A DNA stretch of 64,000 bases from TMED27 sp041397865. Lineage in GTDB: Bacteria > Pseudomonadota > Alphaproteobacteria > Micavibrionales > Micavibrionaceae. The stretch covers positions 868,001-932,000 of the forward strand of contig JAWKVT010000001.1 in NCBI GenBank assembly GCA_041397865.1, in the 5' to 3' direction. The notes beneath the pieces were generated by a model that was not told where the DNA came from, made no database searches, and was given only the letters and a program-made list of their open reading frames with translations. This document shows positions 54,512 to 63,214 of the stretch, in pieces; position 1 is the stretch's first letter, and every line of letters begins with the position of its first letter. Both the position numbers and the translations under genes were made by a program.

Positions 54512-54781
54512 CTATTTATAGAATTCGACACAAAATGAAACGCTTCCCAGAGGTTTTATGTGGTGTTTAACTGTCGGCTCTATAATGCCCGGCGTATCTG
54601 CCGTTAAAACCTGGCTTGTTCCATTTTGGATGTTGTATTCAAGTTTGCCCGTTTGAATTCTGATAACGCCCCATACGTTTTCTTTTGTCGCATGGTCTTT
54701 TAGCAAGCCCTGCGGCAGGGTGTTTTCATCAAAAACCGGGGTAGCTTTATATTTCCTGACATGTTGAGGGAGGGTTTTCAT
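54512..54781 (-). CDS. DUF1971 (YeaR/TehB-like cupin) protein
   Basis: 89 residues: LPQHVRKYKATPVFDENTLPQGLLKDHATKENVWGVIRIQTGKLEYNI, ending ADTPGIIEPTVKHHIKPLGSVSFCVEFYK. It is a small cupin of the DUF1971 type. Relatives such as E. coli YeaR are induced by nitrate and nitric oxide. Its ATG overlaps the truncated haemoglobin stop (ATGA). It is the last gene of the operon likely controlled by NsrR. Confidence 0.88.
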   Translation of the reverse strand: MKTLPQHVRKYKATPVFDENTLPQGLLKDHATKENVWGVIRIQTGKLEYNIQNGTSQVLTADTPGIIEPTVKHHIKPLGSVSFCVEFYK

Positions 54782-55173
54782 GCCGTTGCCTTTCGCGGGT
54801 CGTAGTAAAGCGCGAGTTTCAAACTTTTGGCGATGCGCTGGCTTTTTTCGATGTAGTCGAGCGCGGCAGCACCTGTATGGATTTCATGCACGGTTTCTTC
54901 AAACAGGGCAAGCCATGTGTCAAAAAGAGCTTCATTGAAGGGTGGCATGTCTTTGTGTTTTTGCAGCGGATTGCCGTGATAACGTCCGCTTGTCAGCATG
55001 ACAGCGCTCCAGAAACAATACATTTTCTCCAGATGCGGAATCCATGCCGCATCACCATGCCCTATTACCGCATCGAATACGGGGCCAAGAGTCTTGTCAC
55101 GCCGAACTTTTTCATAGAAGCGATCGACGAGCATTTTTATTGTGCTTTCAGTAATCGTGTCTGTTTTTACCAT
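54778..55173 (-). CDS. Group III truncated haemoglobin
   Basis: 131 residues. Features: LVDRFYEKVRRDKTLGPVFDAVI, WIPHLEKMYCFWSAVMLTSGRYHGNPLQKHKDMPPFNEALFDTWLALFEETV. The KMYCFWSAVMLTSGRYxGNP block is characteristic of group III. It binds haem and is linked in other bacteria to NO or oxygen chemistry. Its start overlaps the upstream membrane gene by 7 bases and its stop overlaps the DUF1971 gene, so all three are one transcript. Confidence 0.92.
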   Translation of the reverse strand: MVKTDTITESTIKMLVDRFYEKVRRDKTLGPVFDAVIGHGDAAWIPHLEKMYCFWSAVMLTSGRYHGNPLQKHKDMPPFNEALFDTWLALFEETVHEIHTGAAALDYIEKSQRIAKSLKLALYYDPRKATA

Positions 55174-55613
55174 GGTCCGGTTACCAGTATGATGCCCATG
55201 GTTGCGAATGTTACAAGCAGGGCTGTGGGGACCGTAATAACCTGTGCAATAGCTTCAAAGCCGGAAATATGTCCGGTAAAGGTGTGGACCTTGCGTTTTA
55301 AAGCCATACGTAAATTTTCCATTCGGCCATCGGCTAAATCCGGGCTCATACCATACAGGAGATAGGGGATACCGATATACATTGCAAGATAACCTGTGCT
55401 GATAACGACCATAAACAATGCGTGGGCATCGCTCCAAAAGATTGCGAAAGCCACCAGCATAAGTGCGCTGAATATCCCCGCGAGCAGCATATATGCAATT
55501 GCGGGAAGGTCGTGATCGCGATGACAAATGTCGTTTAAGGGCGGTGACGACGGGTTTTGATCTTCACAGGCCGGGTATTGTTCATATTCATCAATTTCAG
55601 GACTTTTATACAT
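55167..55613 (-). CDS. Unknown small membrane protein in the NO-responsive operon
   Basis: 148 residues. A hydrophilic N-terminus of about 35 residues with two Cys (PACED, DICHRD) precedes four helices in two pairs: AIAYMLLAGIFSALMLVAFAIFW with ALFMVVISTGYLAMYIGIPYLLY, and IAQVITVPTALLVTFATMGIILV after a basic loop. No family was recognised. It is first in the operon and directly downstream of the palindromic operator. Confidence 0.75.
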   Translation of the reverse strand: MYKSPEIDEYEQYPACEDQNPSSPPLNDICHRDHDLPAIAYMLLAGIFSALMLVAFAIFWSDAHALFMVVISTGYLAMYIGIPYLLYGMSPDLADGRMENLRMALKRKVHTFTGHISGFEAIAQVITVPTALLVTFATMGIILVTGPW

Positions 55614-55624
55614 GGGCGCCTCTT

Positions 55625-55651
55625 AAAAGATATATTTATTATATATCTTTT
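55625..55651. promoter_or_regulatory. NsrR-type operator
   Basis: Perfect 11-bp arms AAAAGATATAT / ATATATCTTTT around TTATT, in the divergent promoter between the haemoglobin operon and nsrR. This resembles the AAGATGCxTTT-type NsrR inverted repeat. A second half-site, AGATAAAATATATCT, lies at about 55684-55698 near the nsrR start, consistent with autoregulation. Confidence 0.75.
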
Positions 55652-55713
55652 ATGTTAGGCTATATTCTCATTAAAATGCAATAGATAAAATATATCTTTT
55701 TAAGGGCGGTTTT

Positions 55714-56160
55714 ATGCAACTTACGTCATATAGTGACTATTCATTGCGGGTTTTGCTGTATCTGGCTTTAAACCCCGAAGCAACGCCAACGATTAAAGAT
55801 ATCGCCGCAAATTACGATATTTCCAAAAACCACCTGATGAAAGTGGTGAATAACCTGACCCAGACAGGGTATGTTGAAGCCATAAGGGGGCGCTCGGGGG
55901 GCTTAAAACTTGCGCGTAATCCTTCGGATATTGTTTTGGGGGAAGTTATTCGCAAGACCGAAGGAGATTTCCGGATTGTTGAGTGTTTTGACGCCAAAAC
56001 CAACACATGCGTCATTGCCGAAGATTGCAGGCTCAAGCATATTCTAAACGAAGCGCTTTCGGCGTTTTTAGGTATTTTGGACCGATACACACTTGATGAC
56101 CTTGCCTTGCCGCAAGCGTCTTTAAGAGAGGCGCTAAACCTTACGCATAAGCCATCATGA
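55714..56160 (+). CDS. nsrR: Rrf2-family nitric-oxide sensor repressor NsrR
   Basis: 148 residues. MQLTSYSDYSLRVLLYLALNP is the NsrR-type start. The winged helix spans about residues 1-80 with TIKDIAANYDISKNHLMKVVNNL. The Fe-S loop has Cys91, Cys99 and Cys105 (ECFDAKTNTCVIAEDC), so all three cluster ligands are kept. NO nitrosylates the cluster and releases DNA. It is divergent from the haemoglobin operon, with a palindromic operator in between. Confidence 0.92.
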   Translation: MQLTSYSDYSLRVLLYLALNPEATPTIKDIAANYDISKNHLMKVVNNLTQTGYVEAIRGRSGGLKLARNPSDIVLGEVIRKTEGDFRIVECFDAKTNTCVIAEDCRLKHILNEALSAFLGILDRYTLDDLALPQASLREALNLTHKPS

Positions 56161-56195
56161 AAGTGGCAAGCCTTCTTTGAGTCGCACGTATAACC

Positions 56196-57389
56196 CTAGT
56201 CAAACATCCCCGCCGCAAGAACAGGCAGATTTTCTTTACATTCTACGTGAACGGCTTGTACATGGTTACCAATCGTGTGGACACCTGAAAGAAGACTTTT
56301 CATTTCCTTGCCTAAAATATCTTGTACAGCGATTTTATGATCCAGTTCACTCTCTCCCTCCCCCGAAGACACCTGCATTTTTTTCTGTTTTTTAGCGCTC
56401 TTCTTCTTTGGACCAAGCGCGCTATCCTTATCCGGCTGCGCGGCTTCCAAAAACGCAACACAAAGAGAAGCAAGCCCCGCATGATATTGCAAAATCTCAT
56501 GCTCGCTCTCTATATGCTGTTCTTCCGCTCCCAGAAAAAGGTCGAATACAGTCTGAACGTCGTTGAACTTTCCCTTCTTTGAAAGATCTTCAATATCCTG
56601 AATACGCAGGCGCATATTACCCAAAGCGGTTTGGTTTATTTCTTTAAGCGATTCCTCCAAATCAGAATAGTTTGCATAGGCCACTTGACTTAAACCCTTT
56701 AACTGAGCTTTCAGATCATTGGCATATATGCCTTTAAGAGCAGAAAATTCTCCCAAACTTTCCAACAAATCTTTGGCATGTTTGGCCTTAATCTCTGTAA
56801 TATGAACATGCTGATCATCTTGCGGCAACTGATCCTTCAATACGGAAAGATGCTCTTTCAGAACTTTGGCTAAAAATTCATGTGCAACCGCATCAACCCA
56901 TTTGTCATTAAGAAGCGCACAATAATCAAGGAACGATTCTTTTTCCGCGTCTTCAAATAAAGCATGCCTGTCTTGAACGTCTTTTAAGGATAAAAACGGA
57001 TTATCACCATCACCTAAAAAAGGAAGCCCGCCGCCCTTTTTCTTGAGCAGCTTTAAATTTTTATCCTTAAACTTCTGAACATCTTGCGTATCCTTTCCTA
57101 TCGTTCCAGAAACCGTCTCTATCTTTTCATTCAACGCCTGAAAATTTTTTCTAGGAAAAACGGAATTTTTGGCCCCTAACACCTCAAAACAACGTTGGCT
57201 CAAAGCCCGGACAGCCTGCAAAGTAAGCTGTATTTGCCCAAAACTATCGTTGATATTGGGATTCAGCTTCAAAGAAATTTTTCCCGCTGCCGCCGGATAA
57301 TGTTCTCGAATTTTTTCCGCCAAGGCCACCCTTGCCTGTTCCTGCTGCAAATAAGCCGAATTAACTACTCTAAGTTTTCCTTGCATCAT
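56196..57389 (-). CDS. Unknown coiled-coil protein
   Basis: 397 residues, soluble and mostly helical. Heptad-like stretches include LQQEQARVALAEKIREHY, LKGIYANDLKAQLKGLSQ and DLEESLKEINQTAL. A Lys-rich patch (GPKKKSAKKQKKMQVSS) is near residue 340. No signal peptide, membrane helix or known motif. It lies at the right end of the repeat-flanked segment, 69 bases from the right 111-bp repeat. Codon use is more A/T-rich than the core genome. Function unknown. Confidence 0.65.
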   Translation of the reverse strand: MMQGKLRVVNSAYLQQEQARVALAEKIREHYPAAAGKISLKLNPNINDSFGQIQLTLQAVRALSQRCFEVLGAKNSVFPRKNFQALNEKIETVSGTIGKDTQDVQKFKDKNLKLLKKKGGGLPFLGDGDNPFLSLKDVQDRHALFEDAEKESFLDYCALLNDKWVDAVAHEFLAKVLKEHLSVLKDQLPQDDQHVHITEIKAKHAKDLLESLGEFSALKGIYANDLKAQLKGLSQVAYANYSDLEESLKEINQTALGNMRLRIQDIEDLSKKGKFNDVQTVFDLFLGAEEQHIESEHEILQYHAGLASLCVAFLEAAQPDKDSALGPKKKSAKKQKKMQVSSGEGESELDHKIAVQDILGKEMKSLLSGVHTIGNHVQAVHVECKENLPVLAAGMFD

Positions 57390-57458
57390 ATTGTTTCCGT
57401 AATGTTTATATTGTGCAGGCGTTTTAGCAATTACGGAAAAATTGTCAAGAAATTTATG

Positions 57459-57569
57459 AAAAAATGGCGGTGCCGGAGGGATTTCTTTGGTGCGGGCCTA
57501 AAGGCCCTTCCAAAGTGGCAAATGCTAAATTCGTTCTACGCGTTGCTTGAACTCATTAAGCGTATTGTC
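57459..57569. repeat. 111-bp direct repeat, right copy
   Basis: Identical to 54320-54430, 3139 bases away in the same orientation. Directly after it comes GAACAGGTTCGAATGC, which contains the T-loop hallmark GGTTCGAAT of tRNA genes. A third partial match to its first 14 bases (AAAAAATGGCGGTG) is at about 57695-57708. Confidence 0.92.
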
Positions 57570-57604
57570 GAACAGGTTCGAATGCTTCATCCCATTATTT
57601 TTTC

Positions 57605-57693
57605 CTTAAATATCCAAATTGATTAGGCACGAGGAGCGCAGCGTATAAAACATACGTAAGCGACGAGTAACGCGAGAAATTTGGATATTTAAG
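57605..57693. repeat. Palindromic element with 16-bp perfect inverted ends
   Basis: CTTAAATATCCAAATT (57605-57620) and AATTTGGATATTTAAG (57678-57693) are perfect inverted copies. Between them is a second palindrome, GCGTAT-aaaac-ATACGT, within GAGGAGCGCAGCG. The structure resembles a small mobile palindrome inserted among the tRNA-like fragments. Confidence 0.75.
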
Positions 57694-57865
57694 AGAAAAA
57701 ATGGCGGTGTATTGACCCCCTTTGGGTTCGAATCCTCTACACCTACCATTAAGTTGCAACAATAATCGTCCTGAAAGATAACAAAATCAAGGTTTTTGTT
57801 GCTACGGTACTGAGGGTTCGCATTTCGAATACTGGGTAGTATTGCATCCTTTGTGGAATGTAATA

Positions 57866-57904
57866 CGGTACCATACCGCAGGTTCGAATCCTGCTTTGCC
57901 TTCA
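57866..57904 (+). other. tRNA 3'-half-like fragment (attachment-site scar)
   Basis: CGGTA-cca-TACCG (57866-57878) looks like a long variable arm. GCAGG-TTCGAAT-CCTGC (57878-57894) is a perfect T-arm. TTTGCCT follows as the acceptor 3' strand, then TCA rather than CCA. No matching 5' half was found. It lies just after the Fic stop and probably marks an island integration site. Another fragment, GGGTTCGAATCC...CTACCA, is at about 57723-57748. Confidence 0.55.
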
Positions 57905-57915
57905 TTGGAAACGCA

Positions 57916-59034
57916 TCATTCTTCACGATCCGGCAGCCTATAACTGGTGCTCCGTCCAGCACCTGGATTCTGAATAAAGATACCACGTTCCTTGAGCTCT
58001 TGAATATCACGCAAGGCAGTATCATTCGAACATTTAGCCAGTTTGGCGTATTTGGAGGTATTCATAAAGCCCTCAAAATCATCCTCAAGCATACGGTTGA
58101 TGATCAAGCGCTGGCGGTCATTCACAGGCTTTTGATTGATCATGTCCCAAAGTTGCGCTTTGAACAGTACATTGCCAAGTGTGGCTTCCGCATTACTGAT
58201 AGCGCGGCCAAGACAATCCAAGAACCATGACAGCCAGTCTGTGATATCAGGTGTTGCGCGTTGTTGCGCTTCTAGCTGATCGTAATACTGCTTACGTTCT
58301 GCCTCAATTTGGGATGACAGGCTATAAAAACGATCTGGCGTACCATCGGCACGAGCAAGCGCCATATCACCAATCGCTCTGGCAATGCGCCCATTGCCAT
58401 CTTCAAACGGGTGGATTGTCACGAACCACAAATGCGCGATGCCTGCTCTGATCACAGGGTCGGTATTATCTTCTCCTGCCAGCCACGCCAGAAACGCTTC
58501 CATTTCCTTTTCTAGGCGCTCAGCAGCAGGAGCCTCAAAATGAACCTTTTCTTTACCGACAGGACCGGAGACAACCTGCATGGGGCCAGCCTCAACAGTC
58601 CGCCATCCTCCAACGGTGATTTTGTGCATCCCGCTGCGCCCTGTTGGAAACAAAGCGGCATGCCAATCAAACAGCCGATCTTTAGTTAATGGCTTGGCAA
58701 ATTGTTGCGTGGCATCCAGCATCATCTCAACGATACCCTCAACATCACGGCTTGCAGGGATAAGCCCTGCAATATCAATCCCAAGCCTACGGGCAATGGA
58801 TGAACGTACTTCTTCCGGGTTGAGGTTCTCACCTTCAATGGCAGATGATTTAACGACATCATTGGTAAGCGTACTCAAAGACGCTTCACGTTTCAGCTTA
58901 AAGCCAAGCACCTCCATGCGCCCCAGCAAACGGCCTTGGCGATGGCGTATATCAGCCAACTTGGATGCAAGGGTTTCTGTATCCCATGTAAAGTTTGGCC
59001 AGTCTTGATGTTCATGAATCCACATATTAATCAC
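57916..59034 (-). CDS. fic: Fic-family protein, class II (N-terminal inhibitory helix)
   Basis: 372 residues. A DUF4172-like N-terminal domain is followed by inhibitory motif SSAIEGE (Ser63, Glu67, Gly68) and the Fic core, with catalytic HPFEDGNGRIAR starting at His208. A winged-helix C-domain follows (NTSKYAKLAKCSNDTALRDIQELKERGI). Fic enzymes transfer AMP or related groups to proteins, and Glu67 would block ATP until relieved. The winged helix may let it bind its own promoter. A cluster of TCACCGCA repeats sits at its start. It is the first gene of the island. Confidence 0.92.
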   Translation of the reverse strand: MINMWIHEHQDWPNFTWDTETLASKLADIRHRQGRLLGRMEVLGFKLKREASLSTLTNDVVKSSAIEGENLNPEEVRSSIARRLGIDIAGLIPASRDVEGIVEMMLDATQQFAKPLTKDRLFDWHAALFPTGRSGMHKITVGGWRTVEAGPMQVVSGPVGKEKVHFEAPAAERLEKEMEAFLAWLAGEDNTDPVIRAGIAHLWFVTIHPFEDGNGRIARAIGDMALARADGTPDRFYSLSSQIEAERKQYYDQLEAQQRATPDITDWLSWFLDCLGRAISNAEATLGNVLFKAQLWDMINQKPVNDRQRLIINRMLEDDFEGFMNTSKYAKLAKCSNDTALRDIQELKERGIFIQNPGAGRSTSYRLPDREE

Positions 59035-59127
59035 CGCATTATTTAAGGTGATTATAGGCGATATTCACCGCAAGGTCAAGATAAATCACCGCATAAAATG
59101 CGGTGATTAGAATGGCTATTCACCGCA
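59031..59127. promoter_or_regulatory. Operator array of TCACCGCA repeats
   Basis: Four direct copies of TCACCGCA begin at 59031, 59065, 59086 and 59120, and one inverted copy (TGCGGTGA) is at 59099-59106. The middle pair forms a perfect 25-bp palindrome AATCACCGCA-taaaa-TGCGGTGATT (59084-59108). It covers the fic start and its promoter. Likely binding site of Fic's own winged helix or of the adjacent HTH protein. Confidence 0.75.
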
Positions 59128-59136
59128 GGCATGACG

Positions 59137-59712
59137 TTACAGTGTCGTGTAATACTCAGTCTTCCCCTGACTAACGCGGCATAACAAACTCATTTTGACC
59201 AATTCATCAATGTCTCTATAAGCTGTTGCCCGGCTAATATCAAAAACGAGGATTAAATCCTTCGCGCATAATTTGCGACCATTTTTGATCTGGGTATAAA
59301 ACCAGAGTTGACGAAGCGTCAGTTTCTGCAATTTTACCAACAAATCGCACGAGCCCTCCGTCTCAAAAATGAGATTGGTTATATCCAAATCTCGGCGCAT
59401 TGGATGTGACCCTGCGGCTTGATTTTGTTTTTGTATCAACTGTGTCAGATCTTCTCGCCCCACCTCATTAAGAAACCATTCGACAAGCCTTGGTGATGCT
59501 TTGGTAAGAGAAATAAAGTTCTCTATACTTGGCTCTCTTGCGGCATCATACCATTTTCGGACTGCATGTTCTGATGCACCAGTATGGCGGGCGATCCACT
59601 TGATTGCTGACCCTGAACTTTTATAATCCTCCCGCAATATTTTGGCAATCTGCGTAACGATATATTCCTTGTTTTTGCTTGAGCCATTTGGCTCGTTTTC
59701 CATTAATGACAT
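59137..59712 (-). CDS. Helix-turn-helix regulator of unknown family
   Basis: 191 residues with two DNA-binding-like parts. The N-terminal part has AIKWIARHTGASEHAVRKWYDAAREPSIENFISLTK, a Cro/XRE-like helix-turn-helix. The C-terminal part has KLCAKDLILVFDISRATAYRDIDELVKMSLLCRV, a winged helix. It is on the same strand as fic, 102 bases upstream, and is divergent from the recombinase gene. It may control the island genes on both sides. Confidence 0.75.
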   Translation of the reverse strand: MSLMENEPNGSSKNKEYIVTQIAKILREDYKSSGSAIKWIARHTGASEHAVRKWYDAAREPSIENFISLTKASPRLVEWFLNEVGREDLTQLIQKQNQAAGSHPMRRDLDITNLIFETEGSCDLLVKLQKLTLRQLWFYTQIKNGRKLCAKDLILVFDISRATAYRDIDELVKMSLLCRVSQGKTEYYTTL

Positions 59713-59852
59713 TTAACTGCTCCTTTCTTTAAAATGTGAAAAGAACAATTTTCAGCTCCCGGCCTGAAAAGACCGAGGGGGAGAGTTATGATTTATTTAA
59801 GGGCGGTAAGAATAAGGTGCAGAACGACAGTAGAAAAAACTGGAATCTCAAT

Positions 59853-61385
59853 ATGGCCGGGCGAAAAGCGGCCATGTATTTGCGGATGTCAGATCCAAGG
59901 CAGGAATGCTCAACAGAAATTCAAGAAAAACTCATACGCAATTATGCCGATAACAATGGCATTGAGATTGTTCGCGCCTATGCTGATGAAGGCAAAAGCG
60001 GTGTTGTTGCCACGGGACGGAATTCTTTTCAGAAACTGATTTCTGACGTTAAAAACAGAGAAGCCGAACTCGATTTTTCATTGCTACTTGTTTATGATGT
60101 TTCCCGATGGGGGCGTTTCCAACGCACCGACGAAAGCGCTCATTACGAGCATATCTGCCGTCTTGCTGGATTAGAAGTTCACTATGTTGCTGAGCAATTC
60201 ACCAATGATGGCTCACCCATTTCGGAGCTGGTGAAGACTGTTAAGCGCACCATGGCGGCAGAATATAGCCGCGAACTATCAACGAAAGTTTTCAATGGCC
60301 AATGCCATCACGTTGAACGGGGTTTTCGTCAAGGTGGACCTGCCGGATTTGGTTTGCGGCGGATGTTAATTGATGAAACAGGCAAACATAAAGGCCAACT
60401 TGAGATTGGTGAGCAAAAAAGCATCACCACTGACCGCATTATTTTGGTGCCGGGGCCCGATGAAGAAATTCAGATCGTCAACTGGATTTATACGATGTTT
60501 GTCGATGAAGGTTGGAATGAGAATCAAATCGCAGGCGAGTTAAACCGAAGGGACATTCTTACAGATTTTGAACGACCGTGGACGCGTGCCAGCGTTCATC
60601 AAATCCTGACCAATGAAAAATATATTGGCACGAATGTTTTTAATCGCCGTTCATTCAAGCTGAAAGAGCAGCGCGTCAATAATCCCGAGGAAGAATGGGT
60701 CAAAAAAGAAAAGGCCTTCGAAGCCATTATTAGCACCAACTATTTTTATAATGCTCAGGGCATTATTCGAGAGCGTAACCGCAAATATTCCAACGAAGAG
60801 ATGCTGGATCGCCTGCGTCACCTGCATGAGAAGCAAGGCTGGCTATCAGGCATCATGATTGATGAGGCTGAGGATATGCCGTCCAGCAGTGCCTATGCCC
60901 ATCGCTTTGGTAGCCTTGTTGAAGCGTATAAGATGATTGGTTACACGCCCAGCCGGGATATGCGCTATATCGAAATCAACCGCCATATTCGCAGGCTGCA
61001 TCCGGATATTGCTGAAGGCGTTATCCATCGCATACAAGAAATTGGCGGATATGTTCACCGCGAAGTCACATCAGATCTCATCGTGATAAATGAGGAAGTA
61101 ACCGTTTCCATTGTTATCTCGCGCTGTCATCAAACCAAAGCGGGACGAAACCGTTGGAAGGTACGTTTGGATTCTGGTTTAGAGCCAGACATCACAATCA
61201 TTGTCCGCATGGACCCTGCAAATGAATATCCGCTGGACTATTACATTATTCCTGCCCTTGATATTGAAAACCCGGAGCTTCGTTTAGCTGACAATAACGG
61301 TCTCGTACTGGATTGCTACCGTTTTGACGATTTGGAGGATTTCTTCTCCCTCACTCGCCGCGTTAACATACAGGAGGTCGCGTAA
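59853..61385 (+). CDS. Large serine recombinase
   Basis: 510 residues from ATG at 59853. The frame opens at GTG 59736, which would add 39 residues without family similarity. The resolvase domain starts AAMYLRMSDPRQECSTEIQ with catalytic Ser13. LLLVYDVSRWGRFQRTDES is the second active-site block. A recombinase domain (GPAGFGLRRMLIDETGKHKG, IVNWIYTMFVDEGWNENQIAGELNRRDI, WTRASVHQILTNEKYIGTNVFNRR) follows. A zinc ribbon is not evident. It probably integrates and excises the island. Its stop overlaps the parB ATG (TAATG). Confidence 0.9.
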   Translation: MAGRKAAMYLRMSDPRQECSTEIQEKLIRNYADNNGIEIVRAYADEGKSGVVATGRNSFQKLISDVKNREAELDFSLLLVYDVSRWGRFQRTDESAHYEHICRLAGLEVHYVAEQFTNDGSPISELVKTVKRTMAAEYSRELSTKVFNGQCHHVERGFRQGGPAGFGLRRMLIDETGKHKGQLEIGEQKSITTDRIILVPGPDEEIQIVNWIYTMFVDEGWNENQIAGELNRRDILTDFERPWTRASVHQILTNEKYIGTNVFNRRSFKLKEQRVNNPEEEWVKKEKAFEAIISTNYFYNAQGIIRERNRKYSNEEMLDRLRHLHEKQGWLSGIMIDEAEDMPSSSAYAHRFGSLVEAYKMIGYTPSRDMRYIEINRHIRRLHPDIAEGVIHRIQEIGGYVHREVTSDLIVINEEVTVSIVISRCHQTKAGRNRWKVRLDSGLEPDITIIVRMDPANEYPLDYYIIPALDIENPELRLADNNGLVLDCYRFDDLEDFFSLTRRVNIQEVA

Positions 61386-62270
61386 TGAGCAAAAAATACG
61401 ATATTCAAACCATTGCGATTGATAAAATCACCGTAATCAATTCCCGCGAGCGCAGCGAAAGAGCTTCAAGCGGTCAAAGGCAATATTGAGAATGTTGGCC
61501 TTAAAAAGCCTGTAACGGTGCGCCCGTCTGATGATGGAGATGGCTATGATCTGGTATGCGGTGAAGGTCGGCTAAAATCCTTCATTGCGCTTGGGCAGGA
61601 AACGATCCCAGCGATTGTGCGTCATGATCTTTCCAAAGAAGACGCGTTTGTAATGAGCTTGGTTGAAAATATGGCGCGTAGACAACATAGCGCTATGGAT
61701 TTGCTAAAGGGTATAGATTTGCTTAAAAGTCAGGGTTATGGGGTGGTTGAAATATCCCGCAAAACAGGCTTAACAGACTCCTATGTTTCTGGAATTGTTG
61801 CGCTTCTTAACAAAGGTGAAGAGCGATTATTATCTGCTGTTGAGAAAAACCAAATCCCTATCACCATTGCTATTAAAATTGCCTCATCGCCGGGAGATGA
61901 GCAGCAAGCGTTGCAGGATGCCTATGAGAAGGAAGGTTTGCGCGGCAATCGTTTTGTGACGGCTCAACGCCTTGTCGAGAAGCGTAGGACCCTTGGCAAA
62001 GGAATACGGAATAGCGGGACACGCAAAAAAGACGGCCAGAGCTTGTCCGCCCGAGAAATGGTGCGGAAATTTAAAACAGAAATGGATCGCATGCGCTCCC
62101 TTGTTGAAAAGGCCAACCGTACCGAAGCCACACTCATGATCGTGGTAGAGTCTTTTTATAATCTGATGCGAGATGATAATTTCAAAACTCTCCTACGGGC
62201 AGAAAAACTGAACACCATGCCTGAAAGTTTGTCAGACATGATTGAGCAACGTGAGGAAAGCCATGTCTAA
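61385..62270 (+). pseudogene. ParB-like nuclease-domain protein, broken by a frameshift near 61465
   Basis: From ATG at 61385 the frame reads MSKKYDIQTIAIDKITVINSRERSERAS and stops at TGA 61487-61489. The family sequence continues in the +1 frame from about 61461 (ELQAVKGNIENVGLKKPVTVRP...DLVCGEGRLKSFIALGQETIPAIV...VMSLVENMARR) to 62270. Two missing bases, for instance one in each short run of GCTTCAAGC, would restore RAFKAVKGNIENVGL. The intact part has the ParB signatures GEGRLKS and ENMARR and a helix-turn-helix (VVEISRKTGLTDSYVSGIVAL). It is either a pseudogene or a sequencing error. Confidence 0.8.
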
Positions 62271-63165
62271 AAATATCGCACACGGGTTTGAAGGCGAAAC
62301 ATTAGAGCTCGGTCTGGACCAGATCGTTCCGCTCAAAATGCTGAGTAAATCCAATCTTGAAAGCCGTAAATTTAAGCAAATAATATCATCCATTAAAGAA
62401 ATTGGGATTATCGAGCCACTGGTTGTCAGCAGGCAATCTGCTAAATCAGACCGTTATGTTTTGTTGGACGGTCATATGCGCTTGGAAGCCTTGAAGCAGA
62501 TAAACGAAACCAAAACGGTCTGTTTGATCTCAACGGATGATGAAGCTTTTACCTACAACAAATACATCAGCCGCAAAGCGCCGATTCAAGAGCACAAGAT
62601 GATCCAGACAATGGTCAAGAATGGCGTGTCTGAGGAGAAAATTGCCAGAACACTGAATATCAATGTCAAAAGTATCATCCAAAAACGCAGCATGCTGGAC
62701 GGCATTTGCCCGGAAGTCGTTGATTTATTGAAAGACAAAATGGTTGCGACCACTGCGTTTCGATATTTGAAGAAAATGAAACCAGCTCGCCAGATTGAGT
62801 GCGCCATGCTGATGATTGATATGAACGATTTTACAGTGCGTTATGCTCAAGCCCTGCTGGAAAGCTCCAAGAGTCATGAGCTGGAAGAGCCCATCAAGCC
62901 AAAAGTAACGCGCGCGTTAACAGCCGAGAAGCGTGCTCGGATGCAGGAAGAACTTGATAAGCTGGAACGTGAATACAAGCTGATTAAAGATGATCGCGGT
63001 CAGAAAAATCTCGTGTTGCAATTCACCAAAAACTATCTGGGACGGCTTTTGGATAATAAGCATATTGAGCGCTTCTTACGTCAGAACTATCCCGATATTC
63101 TGGAAGAGTTTCAAAAAATAACGGACATGGCTTCTTTAAGGGCCAGTGATCCAAAGTCAAGCTGA
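62263..63165 (+). CDS. ParB/RepB-like partition-type protein
   Basis: 300 residues from ATG at 62263, with GAGGAAAG upstream and an 8-base overlap with the preceding gene. The N-terminal ParB-like domain (KMLSKSNLESRKFKQIISSIKEIGIIEPLVV, RYVLLDGHMRLEALK) precedes a helix-turn-helix (VSEEKIARTLNINVKSIIQKRSML). The C-terminal part resembles plasmid RepB-type partition proteins (DLLKDKMVATTAFRYLKKMKPARQIECAMLM). No ParA is present. In this setting it may act in island maintenance or regulation instead of segregation. Confidence 0.85.
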   Translation: MSKNIAHGFEGETLELGLDQIVPLKMLSKSNLESRKFKQIISSIKEIGIIEPLVVSRQSAKSDRYVLLDGHMRLEALKQINETKTVCLISTDDEAFTYNKYISRKAPIQEHKMIQTMVKNGVSEEKIARTLNINVKSIIQKRSMLDGICPEVVDLLKDKMVATTAFRYLKKMKPARQIECAMLMIDMNDFTVRYAQALLESSKSHELEEPIKPKVTRALTAEKRARMQEELDKLEREYKLIKDDRGQKNLVLQFTKNYLGRLLDNKHIERFLRQNYPDILEEFQKITDMASLRASDPKSS

Positions 63166-63214
63166 AGCAGGTGCGGAAATCTTAAAATAAGCTGGGTTTG
63201 ATTTCGCGCATCAT

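Noticed and set aside
57720..57750. Complete tRNA gene ending in CTACCA
   Set aside because: The T-stem arms do not pair well and no 5' half or anticodon arm lies upstream. Treated as a fragment.
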